Notes under the pieces: generated by a model
What the model saw: only the letters and a program-made list of their open reading frames with translations
Told to the model about the DNA's origin: nothing
Databases searched by the model: none
Shown here: positions 42,002 through 50,718 of the stretch, piece by piece
How positions within the stretch are numbered: position 1 is the stretch's first letter
How the letters are laid out: each line of letters opens with the position of its first letter
Translations under genes and position numbers: made by a program
Assembly: GCF_011046485.1 (NCBI RefSeq)
Contig: NZ_CP049256.1
Span: forward strand, 1,922,001 to 1,986,000
Direction: 5' to 3'
DNA length: 64,000 nucleotides
Source: Microbacterium sp. 4R-513
Lineage (GTDB): Bacteria > Actinomycetota > Actinomycetes > Actinomycetales > Microbacteriaceae

Positions 42002-43315
42002 GTGGATGTGGGCGAAGCCGATGCGCTTCCGGTAGGTGTGGTCCGCGTCGATCGGCACGGGACCGTCGCCGACGCCAACCCCTGGTTCGCCGGGTGGGTC
42101 GGCCGCGATCGCGACGACCTCATCGGGCATTCGATCGACGAGTTCCTCGTGCATCCACCGGAGGACCTGCTCCCCAGCGGTGCCGGGCCGGGGCCGTGGG
42201 TGATGCTCCACACTGCGCGGCCGGGACGTGCCGTCATGGTCACGCGTCAGCGGTACGGGGCGGAGGACGTGCTCATCGTCTCCGAGGCATCCGAGAGATT
42301 CCAGGCGCTCACCGACCTTCGCCAGCGGTACGCGCTCGCAGACCGCACCCGGACACGCCTCCAGCTTCTTCTGGCCTCCTCCGTCGCGTTCGCGACCGCG
42401 ACGACGGAAGAGCGTCTCGCCGAAGTGCTCGCGGACACCACCGCGCGTTCGTACCGAGCCGAGGAGTCGACGGTCTACTTCCACGAGGCCGACGGCACGA
42501 GCGTCGTCGGCGGCGGCCGCGACCCGCTGAACGGGCGCTTCGACCCCGATACCCTCATCGGACTCGTGAGCGCTCCCCGGCGCGTGATCAAGGTCGTCGG
42601 TCCGGATGAGGCGGAGGCGCTCCTCGAGGGGTTGGGCGACGCGATGCGGTCGGCGGGCATCCGCGCCCTGATCGGCGCACCCCTGCACCATGAGGAGAGC
42701 GACTTCGGCGCCTTCATCAGCTGGTTCCACCACGAGCGGGCCTTCGACGACGAAGCCGCGCCCCTCGCGGAGGCGCTGGCCGGTCAGGCCGCTCAGGCGC
42801 TGGCCACGCTGCGGCTTCAGGAGCGCCTGGCTCATGCGGCGATGCACGACGAGGTCACCGGGCTGCCGAACCGCCGGCTGCTCGAGGCCCAGATGGACGA
42901 GCTCGCCGGATCGACCGGCTGCGCCGTGCTCTTCATCGACCTCGACGACTTCAAGCGCGTCAACGACAGGCTGGGCCACCACGCGGGTGACCGGATGCTG
43001 CACGAAGCCGGGAAGCGCCTGCTCTCGGGAGTGCGCTCGGGTGACCTCGTCGCCCGCTATGGAGGCGATGAGTTCGTCGTGGTCGCGCGCGATGTCGCGG
43101 ATGAGACCGTGGCCCTCGACATCGCGCAGCGGATCCTCGAGGCGCTCCGCAGCGAGCCCGGCGGTTCCGGCCAGCCGCTCAGTGCGAGCGTCGGCGTCGC
43201 GATCGCGCGCCCGGGCGGTGCGGTCCTGCCCGAGCAGCTCATCCGCCGCGCCGATCTGGCGATGTACCGCGCGAAAGCCGCGGGCGGCGACCGCATCGAG
43301 GTCGCGGCCGGCTAG
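42002..43315 (+). CDS. PAS-GAF-GGDEF diguanylate cyclase
   Basis: A 437-residue cytoplasmic sensor that should synthesise cyclic di-GMP. A PAS-like domain (about 1-95), a short coiled linker, a GAF-like domain (about 125-270) and a GGDEF domain (about 280-437) follow in order. The active-site motif GGDEF is intact at 354-358, and an RxxD inhibitory site (R345-D348) sits five residues before it, so product inhibition is expected. LFIDLDDFKRVND and SVGVAIA are further conserved blocks. The GTG start is 4 nt after GGAGGAG. No EAL domain and no transmembrane segment are present. The 41673-42001 gap before it holds no recognisable operator or small gene. Confidence 0.92.
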   Translation: MDVGEADALPVGVVRVDRHGTVADANPWFAGWVGRDRDDLIGHSIDEFLVHPPEDLLPSGAGPGPWVMLHTARPGRAVMVTRQRYGAEDVLIVSEASERFQALTDLRQRYALADRTRTRLQLLLASSVAFATATTEERLAEVLADTTARSYRAEESTVYFHEADGTSVVGGGRDPLNGRFDPDTLIGLVSAPRRVIKVVGPDEAEALLEGLGDAMRSAGIRALIGAPLHHEESDFGAFISWFHHERAFDDEAAPLAEALAGQAAQALATLRLQERLAHAAMHDEVTGLPNRRLLEAQMDELAGSTGCAVLFIDLDDFKRVNDRLGHHAGDRMLHEAGKRLLSGVRSGDLVARYGGDEFVVVARDVADETVALDIAQRILEALRSEPGGSGQPLSASVGVAIARPGGAVLPEQLIRRADLAMYRAKAAGGDRIEVAAG

Positions 43316-43342
43316 CCGCAGCCCCGCCGACTGCGAGAGCCG

Positions 43343-43711
43343 TCAGTCCTCCGCGCTGAGCGTCTCCTGCACCTTCCGGGGGAGGCCGGCGACGACGAGC
43401 TCGTACGATCGGTCGATCGCTTCGCGAAGCTCGTCATCCGGGATGCCTCCGCCCGCGTCGAGGACGTTCCACCCCGACCTGCCGATGTAGCGCGACACGC
43501 GCGCATGGTCGGGATAGCGGGCGAGCCAGTCGTCCGCCTCGTCGCGGGTCGTCGCAGCCTTGATGCCGATCGAGGTCCCGTCGCCGTAGAAGACGAAGAT
43601 CTTGCCGCGCTCGCCGGGACCGACCTTGAAGACCAGGTCGTCCTCCCATGGCCGGTCCTCCCACGCTCCGGGCTTCGCCGCACAGTACGAGTGGATCTCA
43701 TCAGGGGTCAT
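43343..43711 (-). CDS. MmcQ/YjbR family protein
   Basis: A 122-residue protein of the MmcQ/YjbR family, small alpha/beta proteins with a DNA-binding-like CyaY fold whose function is unsettled. Visible conserved blocks are the N-terminal YCAAKPGAWEDRPWEDDLVFKVG, a central KIFVFYGDGTSIGIKA and the C-terminal WNVLDAGGGIPDDELREAIDRSYELV. The protein is a normal length for the family. It converges on the diguanylate cyclase gene with 27 bp between stops and has no evident operon partner. Confidence 0.85.
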   Translation of the reverse strand: MTPDEIHSYCAAKPGAWEDRPWEDDLVFKVGPGERGKIFVFYGDGTSIGIKAATTRDEADDWLARYPDHARVSRYIGRSGWNVLDAGGGIPDDELREAIDRSYELVVAGLPRKVQETLSAED

Positions 43712-43776
43712 CGCATCAGTATCCCGCCGCGGACGCCGTGGGCAAGGGGAGGGGTCGCGGCAACTATGCTCGGTGC

Positions 43777-43902
43777 ATGCCTCCCGAGGAGAACCGCCCC
43801 CGCGTGAGCCCTGCCCGCATCGGGATCTGGATCGTCGTGGGCGGGATCGGGGTCTACATGGTGGTCTCGGGCCTCATCGCCGCGCTCACGTCGGGCGGCT
43901 GA
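43777..43902 (+). CDS. Small single-pass membrane protein (41 aa)
   Basis: A 41-residue ORF encoding a polar N-terminus (MPPEENRPRVSPAR) and one hydrophobic helix (IGIWIVVGGIGVYMVVSGLI, about 15-34). A G/A-rich stretch (GGGGAGGGG, 43747-43755) lies about 20 nt upstream, but spacing to the ATG is longer than usual. Codon third positions are GC-rich, as in real genes nearby. Its 3' end overlaps the convergent gene at 43886 by 17 nt. I do not recognise the family; a small membrane-associated peptide is all that can be said. Confidence 0.55.
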   Translation: MPPEENRPRVSPARIGIWIVVGGIGVYMVVSGLIAALTSGG

Positions 43903-44464
43903 GACCGCGCCCGGGCTCCTCACCGGGCGCGGTTCGCCGTGGCGGGGTGTCGGAGAGCGCCAGCAGGAAGCGGGCGATCTGCTCCGCCGTCGCCGAGAGC
44001 TCGGGCCCGTGCCCGAACCGCCAGACGGCGTCGGTCGCTCTGACCGTGTGGCCCTTGATGGCCGCGCGCCGGTCGAAGGGGCCGGATGTCGCGGCGTAGA
44101 GCGCGACGGACCCGAGAGTCAGCGGCTCGACGCCGGCAGCGACGCCGAGCTCGTCGGCGAGGACGAGCAGCGCACGGACCGCACGGCTGAGCGCCGCGAT
44201 GCTGCGCTTCCTGCCGGTGCGCACGTCGGATGCGAGCCCGCCGAGATCATCGACCGCGAAGGCAGCGGCATCCTTCTCGGACAGTAGAGCGGATGCCTCG
44301 GCGAAGCCCCGGGCCAGCTCGTCGCCCCGCTCGACGGGCGCCGCCAGGGCGAGCTGGAGCGCACGCTCGACGACGAGGGCCACGTCCTGACGGCGATCGC
44401 TCGTCGCGGCGGCTTCTTCGCCGGTGCGTCGCTGACTGAGCGGGAGGTACTTCGAGAAGTCCAC
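43886..44464 (-). CDS. Conserved-looking hypothetical protein, mostly helical
   Basis: A 192-residue protein that I do not recognise. It is predicted to be cytoplasmic and mostly helical, with Ala/Leu-rich amphipathic segments (VERALQLALAAPVERGDELARGF; SRAVRALLVLADELGVAAG) and a more conserved-looking block around KGHTVRATDAVWRFG. There is no signal peptide, metal motif or HTH. Its start faces the LacI gene at 44630, and the operator-like palindrome at 44533-44545 lies between them, so its expression could be affected by that regulator. Its function is unknown. Confidence 0.6.
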   Translation of the reverse strand: MDFSKYLPLSQRRTGEEAAATSDRRQDVALVVERALQLALAAPVERGDELARGFAEASALLSEKDAAAFAVDDLGGLASDVRTGRKRSIAALSRAVRALLVLADELGVAAGVEPLTLGSVALYAATSGPFDRRAAIKGHTVRATDAVWRFGHGPELSATAEQIARFLLALSDTPPRRTAPGEEPGRGLSRPT

Positions 44465-44532
44465 GGTGCCATCCTAGGAATGTGACGATGTGACAGGCGC
44501 GGCGGAGACCCTCCGGCGGTCCGGGCGTTTCG

Positions 44533-44611
44533 TGTGACTGTCACATGGCGCGAACGAGCCGGAATGCGCATCGGCGGCCGGAGTGTGCCACGCTGTGTGT
44601 GACCGTACACA
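44533..44611. promoter_or_regulatory. Two operator-like palindromes upstream of LacI regulator (5)
   Basis: TGTGACTGTCACA (44533-44545) is a perfect 13-bp palindrome. TGTGACCGTACACA (44598-44611) reads TGTGTACGGTCACA on the other strand, matching the site at 45720-45733 at 13 of 14 positions. The second site is 18 bp before the LacI start. Together they indicate autoregulation. Confidence 0.65.
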
Positions 44612-44629
44612 TTCCACGATGGAAATGAA

Positions 44630-45643
44630 ATGAGCGAAGACGCCGCGGTGCGCCGACCGAGCATCCGAGATGTCGCACGGCTGGCCGACGTGTCGTACCA
44701 AACCGTGTCGCGGGTGCTCAACAACCACCCGAGCGTGCGGCCCGAGACGCGCGAGCGCGTGCTGCAGGTCATGAGCGACCTCCAGTATCGCCCCAACCTC
44801 GCCGCGCGCGCCCTCGTCACCAGTCGCTCGCACACCATCGGCATCCTGGCGGCGGCGAGCTCGATGTACGGCCCGGCGTCGAGCATCGCCGCGATCGAGG
44901 CCGCGGCGCGCACGCGCGGCTACTGGGTCAGCACGGCGAACATCGACCCGTCGGATCCGACCTCCATCCCGGAGGGTCTTGCCCACCTCATGGCGCAGTC
45001 GATCGAGGGACTCGTCGTCATCGCGCCGCAGGTGCGCGTCGTCCGTGCGCTCGCCTCGCAGCCGCTCGAAGTGCCGTACGTGACGCTGCAGTCGACCGAC
45101 CTCGACGTCGACCACATGCTGTCGGTCGACCAGCTCGCGGGGGCCCGCCTCGCGACGAAACACCTGATCAGCCTGGGTCATCGCGGGATCTACCACCTCG
45201 CCGGCCCGCAGGACTGGATCGAGGCCGAGGCGCGGATGCGCGGCTTCCTCGCCGAGATGAGCGCCAACGACGTCCCCACGACCGCGCCGATCCTTGGGGA
45301 CTGGACGGCCGAGTTCGGGTATTACGCGGGGCGGGAGCTGCTGCAGGTGCGCGACTTCACCGCGGTCTTCTCGTCGAACGACCAGATGGCCCTGGGCTTC
45401 ATGCACGCCGTCCGCGACGAGGGCCTCGACGTCCCGCGCGACATCAGCATCGTCGGGTTCGACGACATCCCCGAGGCGGCGCACTTCTGGCCCCCGCTGA
45501 CGACGGTGCGGCAGGACTTCGCCGAACTCGGACGCCGGTGCGTCGAGCTTCTGCTGGGCCGCGCCGAGGCTGACGCCGAGCCGGCGCCCGCGACGATCGT
45601 CCCCGAGCTGATCGTGCGCAGGTCGACGGGTCTCCCCGGCTGA
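44630..45643 (+). CDS. LacI-family transcriptional repressor (5)
   Basis: A 337-residue LacI/GalR regulator. The helix-turn-helix is PSIRDVARLADVSYQTVSRV (about 9-28), the hinge is YRPNLAARALVTSRS, and the effector domain shows GHRGIYHLAGPQDWIEAEAR and VFSSNDQMALGFMHAV. It is closely related to the regulator at 9999-11024. It is followed by the ChvE-type sugar importer operon, whose promoter contains the same TGTGWACGGTCACA operator seen upstream of this gene. It is therefore very likely the autoregulated repressor of that operon, induced by an imported aldose such as arabinose, xylose or galactose. Confidence 0.92.
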   Translation: MSEDAAVRRPSIRDVARLADVSYQTVSRVLNNHPSVRPETRERVLQVMSDLQYRPNLAARALVTSRSHTIGILAAASSMYGPASSIAAIEAAARTRGYWVSTANIDPSDPTSIPEGLAHLMAQSIEGLVVIAPQVRVVRALASQPLEVPYVTLQSTDLDVDHMLSVDQLAGARLATKHLISLGHRGIYHLAGPQDWIEAEARMRGFLAEMSANDVPTTAPILGDWTAEFGYYAGRELLQVRDFTAVFSSNDQMALGFMHAVRDEGLDVPRDISIVGFDDIPEAAHFWPPLTTVRQDFAELGRRCVELLLGRAEADAEPAPATIVPELIVRRSTGLPG

Positions 45644-45681
45644 CCCGCACCCGGCCGTTACGAAGCCGAGACCATTCTCAG

Positions 45682-45733
45682 TTGACACGGCGTTCGATCG
45701 GCTGGCTATAGTGTCTCGATGTGAACGGTCACA
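45682..45733 (+). promoter_or_regulatory. Promoter and overlapping operator of the sugar importer operon
   Basis: A -35 TTGACA (45682-45687) and a -10 TATAGT (45707-45712) are separated by 19 bp. The operator TGTGAACGGTCACA (45720-45733) covers the expected transcription start, an ideal position for repression. It is almost identical to the site before the LacI gene at 44598-44611. Confidence 0.75.
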
Positions 45734-45772
45734 CGCCGTCACGTGAACAGCATCCAACGAGGGAGTCGCACG

Positions 45773-46579
45773 GTGGCGCAGGGCAGGGGCACCGAGCTTC
45801 GCGAGGACTACGTCAGCGGAGTCCGCACCGAGGTAACGACGGCCCGCGTACGCGCCGACGTCGCGACTCTGCACGGTGAACTGCTGATCAGCGGACTGGC
45901 CCTCGCCGTCGGCGGTGCCCTCTCGGCCCGCATCCCGGGCGCCGACCTCTTCGTCGTGACTCCCGCCGACGTGCCCTTTGCGGCGGTCGGCCCCGAGAAC
46001 CTCGTGCTGTGCGACCTCGACGGCGCCGTCGTGACGGGCACCCCGGGCAGCGACCTGTTGCCGCACCCGTCGTCGCAGGCGCACGCTCACGTGTACCGCC
46101 GCATGCCGGCCATCGGCGCCATCGCGCAGCTGCATTCGACCTACGCGACAGCTTGGGCCGCCCGGGCCGAGCCGATCCCCTGCGCATTCGCGGTCGCGGC
46201 CGAGGAGTTCGGCGGACCGGTCCCGGTCGGCCCCTATGCGGGGACGGATGACGAAGCGCTCGGCCGCGCGGTCGTGGAGGTTCTCGAGGGCCAGCGGTCG
46301 CGTGCCGTGCTCCTCGAGCAGCAGGGGCCGGTCACCGTCGGCGCGACCCCCCGGGAGGCGGCGATGCACGCAGCCCTGCTCGAAGACGTCGCCCGCGTCG
46401 CGCATGTGACGCGCGATGGGGGCGCGGCGACGCCGCTGCCGCAGGCCGAGATCGATCGCCTGTGGGAGAGCCGCCGGGCACGCGGCGACGCGCCGACGCC
46501 CGGTACCCCTGCCGTCGGCAGCCCCAAGCAGAAGAGACGACAACTGAATATCGACACCAAGACGAAGACGTCACGATGA
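45773..46579 (+). CDS. Class II aldolase/adducin-family protein (L-ribulose-5-phosphate 4-epimerase-like)
   Basis: A 268-residue zinc-dependent class II aldolase/epimerase-fold protein. Zinc ligands are proposed at the His pair in [11 protein letters not shown] and the His in [10 protein letters not shown], and a later acidic element follows in EEQGPV-like [10 protein letters not shown]. The GTG at 45773 has GAGGGAG 7 nt upstream and is preferred over GTG 45743, which lies close to the operator. The C-terminus is basic and extended ([17 protein letters not shown]). Family members are ribulose-phosphate epimerases or fuculose/rhamnulose-phosphate aldolases. With a ChvE-type importer downstream, a pentose role is plausible, but the substrate is not shown. 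Confidence 0.75.
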   Translation: MAQGRGTELREDYVSGVRTEVTTARVRADVATLHGELLISGLALAVGGALSARIPGADLFVVTPADVPFAAVGPENLVLCDLDGAVVTGTPGSDLLPHPSSQAHAHVYRRMPAIGAIAQLHSTYATAWAARAEPIPCAFAVAAEEFGGPVPVGPYAGTDDEALGRAVVEVLEGQRSRAVLLEQQGPVTVGATPREAAMHAALLEDVARVAHVTRDGGAATPLPQAEIDRLWESRRARGDAPTPGTPAVGSPKQKRRQLNIDTKTKTSR

Positions 46580-46590
46580 AAGGAACCACA

Positions 46591-47721
46591 GTGAAGGCAA
46601 AGAAGTTCGTGTTCGCCGCGCTCGCGGCGGGCGCGCTGATGCTGTCGGCATGTGCCGGAGGCGGCGCAGGCGGAAGCGGCGACAGCGGTGACGGCGGCGG
46701 AGACGGCGGCCTGATCGGCGTCGCGATGCCGACCAAGAGCTCGGAGCGCTGGATCCAGGACGGCGACGCCGTCAAGGCTGCGCTCGAGGACGCCGGCTAC
46801 CAGGTCGACCTGCAGTACGCCGAGGACGACATCCCCACCCAGGTGTCGCAGATCGAGAACATGATCACGAAGGGCGCCGAGGCGCTCATCGTCGCCTCGA
46901 TCGACGGCACGACGCTTTCGGAGGTGCTTCAGACCGCCAAGGACAGCGACATCCCGGTCATCGCCTACGACCGCCTCATCCGCGACAGCGAGAACGTCGA
47001 CTACTACGCGACGTTCGACAACTTCCTCGTCGGCCAGCAGCAAGCCTGGACGATCCTCAACGGCCTCGGTCTCACCGAGCTCGACGGGACCGCCAAGGCC
47101 GACGCTCCGGCGGGCCCCTTCAACATCGAGCTCTTCGCCGGCTCGCTCGACGACAACAACGCGTTCTTCTTCTTCAACGGCGCGATGGACGTCCTGCAGC
47201 CGCTGATCGACGACGGAACGCTCGTCGTGAAGTCGGGCCAGACCGACATCGAGCAGGCCGCCACGCTCCGCTGGGACGGCGAGACCGCGCAGAGCCGCAT
47301 GGAGGACATCCTCACGGCGAACTACTCCGACGGCACGAAGGTCGACGCGGTGCTCTCGCCGTACGACGGCATCTCGCGGGGCATCATCTCGGCCCTCACC
47401 GACGCCGGCTACTCGACGGGTGAGGACTGGCCGGTCATCTCGGGTCAGGACGCCGAGGTCGACTCCGTCAAGGCGATCCTCTCGGGCGAGCAGTACGCCA
47501 CGATCTTCAAGGACACGCGTGAGCTCGCCAAGGTCGCGGCCGGCATGGCCGTCTCGCTTCTCCAGGGCGACGAGCCCGAGGTGAACGACACCGAGACGTA
47601 CGACAACGGCGTCAAGGTCGTCCCGTCGTACCTGCTCAAGCCGGTCCAGGTCGTCAAGGACAACGTCGAGTCGGCGCTCGTCGACACCGGCTACTGGACG
47701 AAGGAGGACCTCGGCCTCTGA
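46591..47721 (+). CDS. chvE: ABC importer sugar-binding lipoprotein, ChvE type
   Basis: A 376-residue substrate-binding lipoprotein of the CUT2 family, very similar overall to ChvE ([98 protein letters not shown]). Such proteins bind galactose, arabinose, xylose or glucose. The GTG at 46591 is chosen because AAAGGA lies 7 nt upstream and yields a compact signal peptide with lipidated Cys21 (LMLSAC); an ATG at 46576 overlapping the preceding stop is the alternative. A Gly/Ser/Asp-rich tether follows the cysteine. A strong hairpin separates it from the ATPase gene. Confidence 0.9.
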   Translation: MKAKKFVFAALAAGALMLSACAGGGAGGSGDSGDGGGDGGLIGVAMPTKSSERWIQDGDAVKAALEDAGYQVDLQYAEDDIPTQVSQIENMITKGAEALIVASIDGTTLSEVLQTAKDSDIPVIAYDRLIRDSENVDYYATFDNFLVGQQQAWTILNGLGLTELDGTAKADAPAGPFNIELFAGSLDDNNAFFFFNGAMDVLQPLIDDGTLVVKSGQTDIEQAATLRWDGETAQSRMEDILTANYSDGTKVDAVLSPYDGISRGIISALTDAGYSTGEDWPVISGQDAEVDSVKAILSGEQYATIFKDTRELAKVAAGMAVSLLQGDEPEVNDTETYDNGVKVVPSYLLKPVQVVKDNVESALVDTGYWTKEDLGL

Positions 47722-47743
47722 GCCGAGGCATCCGCCCGAATCC

Positions 47744-47780
47744 CCGGCGGCGGCGAGGAGTGCCTCCCCGCCGCCGCCGG
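47744..47780 (+). terminator. Intercistronic hairpin after the sugar-binding protein gene
   Basis: CCGGCGGCGGCG (47744-47755) pairs perfectly with CGCCGCCGCCGG (47769-47780), and the inner GGAG/CTCC extends the stem. No U-tract follows. As in the CUT1 operon at 18027, it probably favours the binding-protein message over the downstream ATPase and permease. Confidence 0.7.
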
Positions 47781-47825
47781 CACCACTAACCTGCACCTGT
47801 CAGCCCTACGAGGAAGTCGGCGAAC

Positions 47826-49352
<1,527 letters not shown>

Positions 49353-49374
49353 CCCGCGCGCAGGAGTGATCAAC

Positions 49375-50604
49375 ATGACACAGACATCCACCAGCGACAC
49401 GGCCGTCGGAGCGAACGTCAACCCGCCCGACAACAAGTTCACCAACTGGCTCAGCCACGTCCTCGCCGACCTCGGCAAGAACGGCATCTTCATCGCGCTG
49501 ATCGCCGTCGTCGCGCTGTTCGCGTTTCTGACCAACGGGATCATCCTGCGGCCGCAGAACATCTCGAACCTCGTCGTCCAGAACGGCTACATCCTCGTCC
49601 TCGCGATCGGCATGGTCATGGTGATCATCGCCGGGCACATCGACCTCTCGGTCGGCTCGGTCGCCGCGTTCGTCGGGGCGTGCTCGGGAGTCTTCGCCAC
49701 GCAATGGGGTCTCCCGTGGTGGCTGTCGATCCTGCTCTCGCTCGCCATCGGCGCCCTCGTCGGCGCCTGGCAGGGCTTCTGGGTGGCGTTCGCGGGCATC
49801 CCGGCCTTCATCGTGACCCTCGCGGGCATGCTCATCTTCCGCGGGCTCGCGCTCGTCGTGCTCGGCAACCAGAACATCGGCTCGTTCCCCACCGAGTACC
49901 GGGCGCTGGGCAACGGATTCCTCACCGGCATCTTCGGCGAGAGCGACCCCGACCTCTTCACGCTGCTGATCGGTGCGGTCGGGATCGTGGCCCTCGTGGT
50001 CCAGCAGCTGCGCACGCGTCGCGGCCGCCAGAAGTACGGCCAGGAGGTCGAGCCCTTCACGTGGTTCATCATCAAGCTCGTGCTCGTCGCTGCCGTCATC
50101 GCATGGTTCACGTGGGCGCTCGCGTCATACAAGGGCATCCCCGTGACGCTCATCATCCTGGCGATCCTGATCCTCGTGTACGGCGTGGTCATGAACCGCA
50201 CCGTGTTCGGACGCCATATCTATGCGATCGGCGGCAACCGTCACGCCGCCGAGCTCTCGGGCATCAAGACGCGCCGCGTCGACTTCTGGCTGTTCGTCAA
50301 CATGGGCTTCCTCGCAGCGCTCGCCGGGCTCATCTTCACGGCGCGACTCAACCTCGCCGGGCCCAAGGCCGGTGACGGCTTCGAGCTCGAGGCCATCTCG
50401 GCTGCCTTCATCGGCGGCGCGGCTGTCCAGGGCGGCGTCGGCACGATCGGCGGCGCGATCATCGGTGGTCTCATCATCGGCGTCCTGAACAACGGCATGT
50501 CGATCATGGGCATCGGCATCGAGTGGCAGCAGGCCGTGAAGGGCCTGGTGCTCCTGCTCGCCGTGGCCTTCGACGTCTACAACAAGCGACGCTCGGGCGT
50601 CTGA
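49375..50604 (+). CDS. gguB: ABC sugar importer permease (GguB/XylH type)
   Basis: A 409-residue multi-pass permease of the CUT2 (BPD_transp_2) family. The ATG at 49375 is 8 nt after AGGAG; an in-frame GTG at 49366 overlaps that site and is rejected. Hallmarks are LVVQNGYILVLAIGMVMVIIAGHIDLSVGS, IPAFIVTLAGMLIFRGLAL and YAIGGNRHAAELSGIKTRRV. The central extension (QQLRTRRGRQKYGQEVEPFTW) between helices is characteristic of the longer GguB/XylH group. It completes the importer with the two preceding genes. A terminator follows. Confidence 0.92.
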   Translation: MTQTSTSDTAVGANVNPPDNKFTNWLSHVLADLGKNGIFIALIAVVALFAFLTNGIILRPQNISNLVVQNGYILVLAIGMVMVIIAGHIDLSVGSVAAFVGACSGVFATQWGLPWWLSILLSLAIGALVGAWQGFWVAFAGIPAFIVTLAGMLIFRGLALVVLGNQNIGSFPTEYRALGNGFLTGIFGESDPDLFTLLIGAVGIVALVVQQLRTRRGRQKYGQEVEPFTWFIIKLVLVAAVIAWFTWALASYKGIPVTLIILAILILVYGVVMNRTVFGRHIYAIGGNRHAAELSGIKTRRVDFWLFVNMGFLAALAGLIFTARLNLAGPKAGDGFELEAISAAFIGGAAVQGGVGTIGGAIIGGLIIGVLNNGMSIMGIGIEWQQAVKGLVLLLAVAFDVYNKRRSGV

Positions 50605-50616
50605 CACTCAGCGAGA

Positions 50617-50656
50617 GAAGGGCCCGCCGCGTTCCGAGGAACCCGGCGGGCCCTTC
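50617..50656. terminator. Terminator between gguB and the convergent beta-helix gene
   Basis: GAAGGGCCCGCC (50617-50628) and GGCGGGCCCTTC (50645-50656) form a perfect 12-bp stem with a 16-nt loop. It can act on transcripts from both directions. No other feature is seen between 50605 and 50718. Confidence 0.8.
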
Positions 50657-50718
50657 CTCCTTCACAGGGGTGCGGATGCCACGCACCCGCGCCCGCGTGC
50701 GCAATCGCCGTCGTCAGG

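Noticed and set aside
42002..43315. Degenerate GGDEF acting only as a c-di-GMP receptor
   Set aside because: The GGDEF motif, the preceding substrate-binding residues and the RxxD site are all intact, so an active cyclase is more likely.
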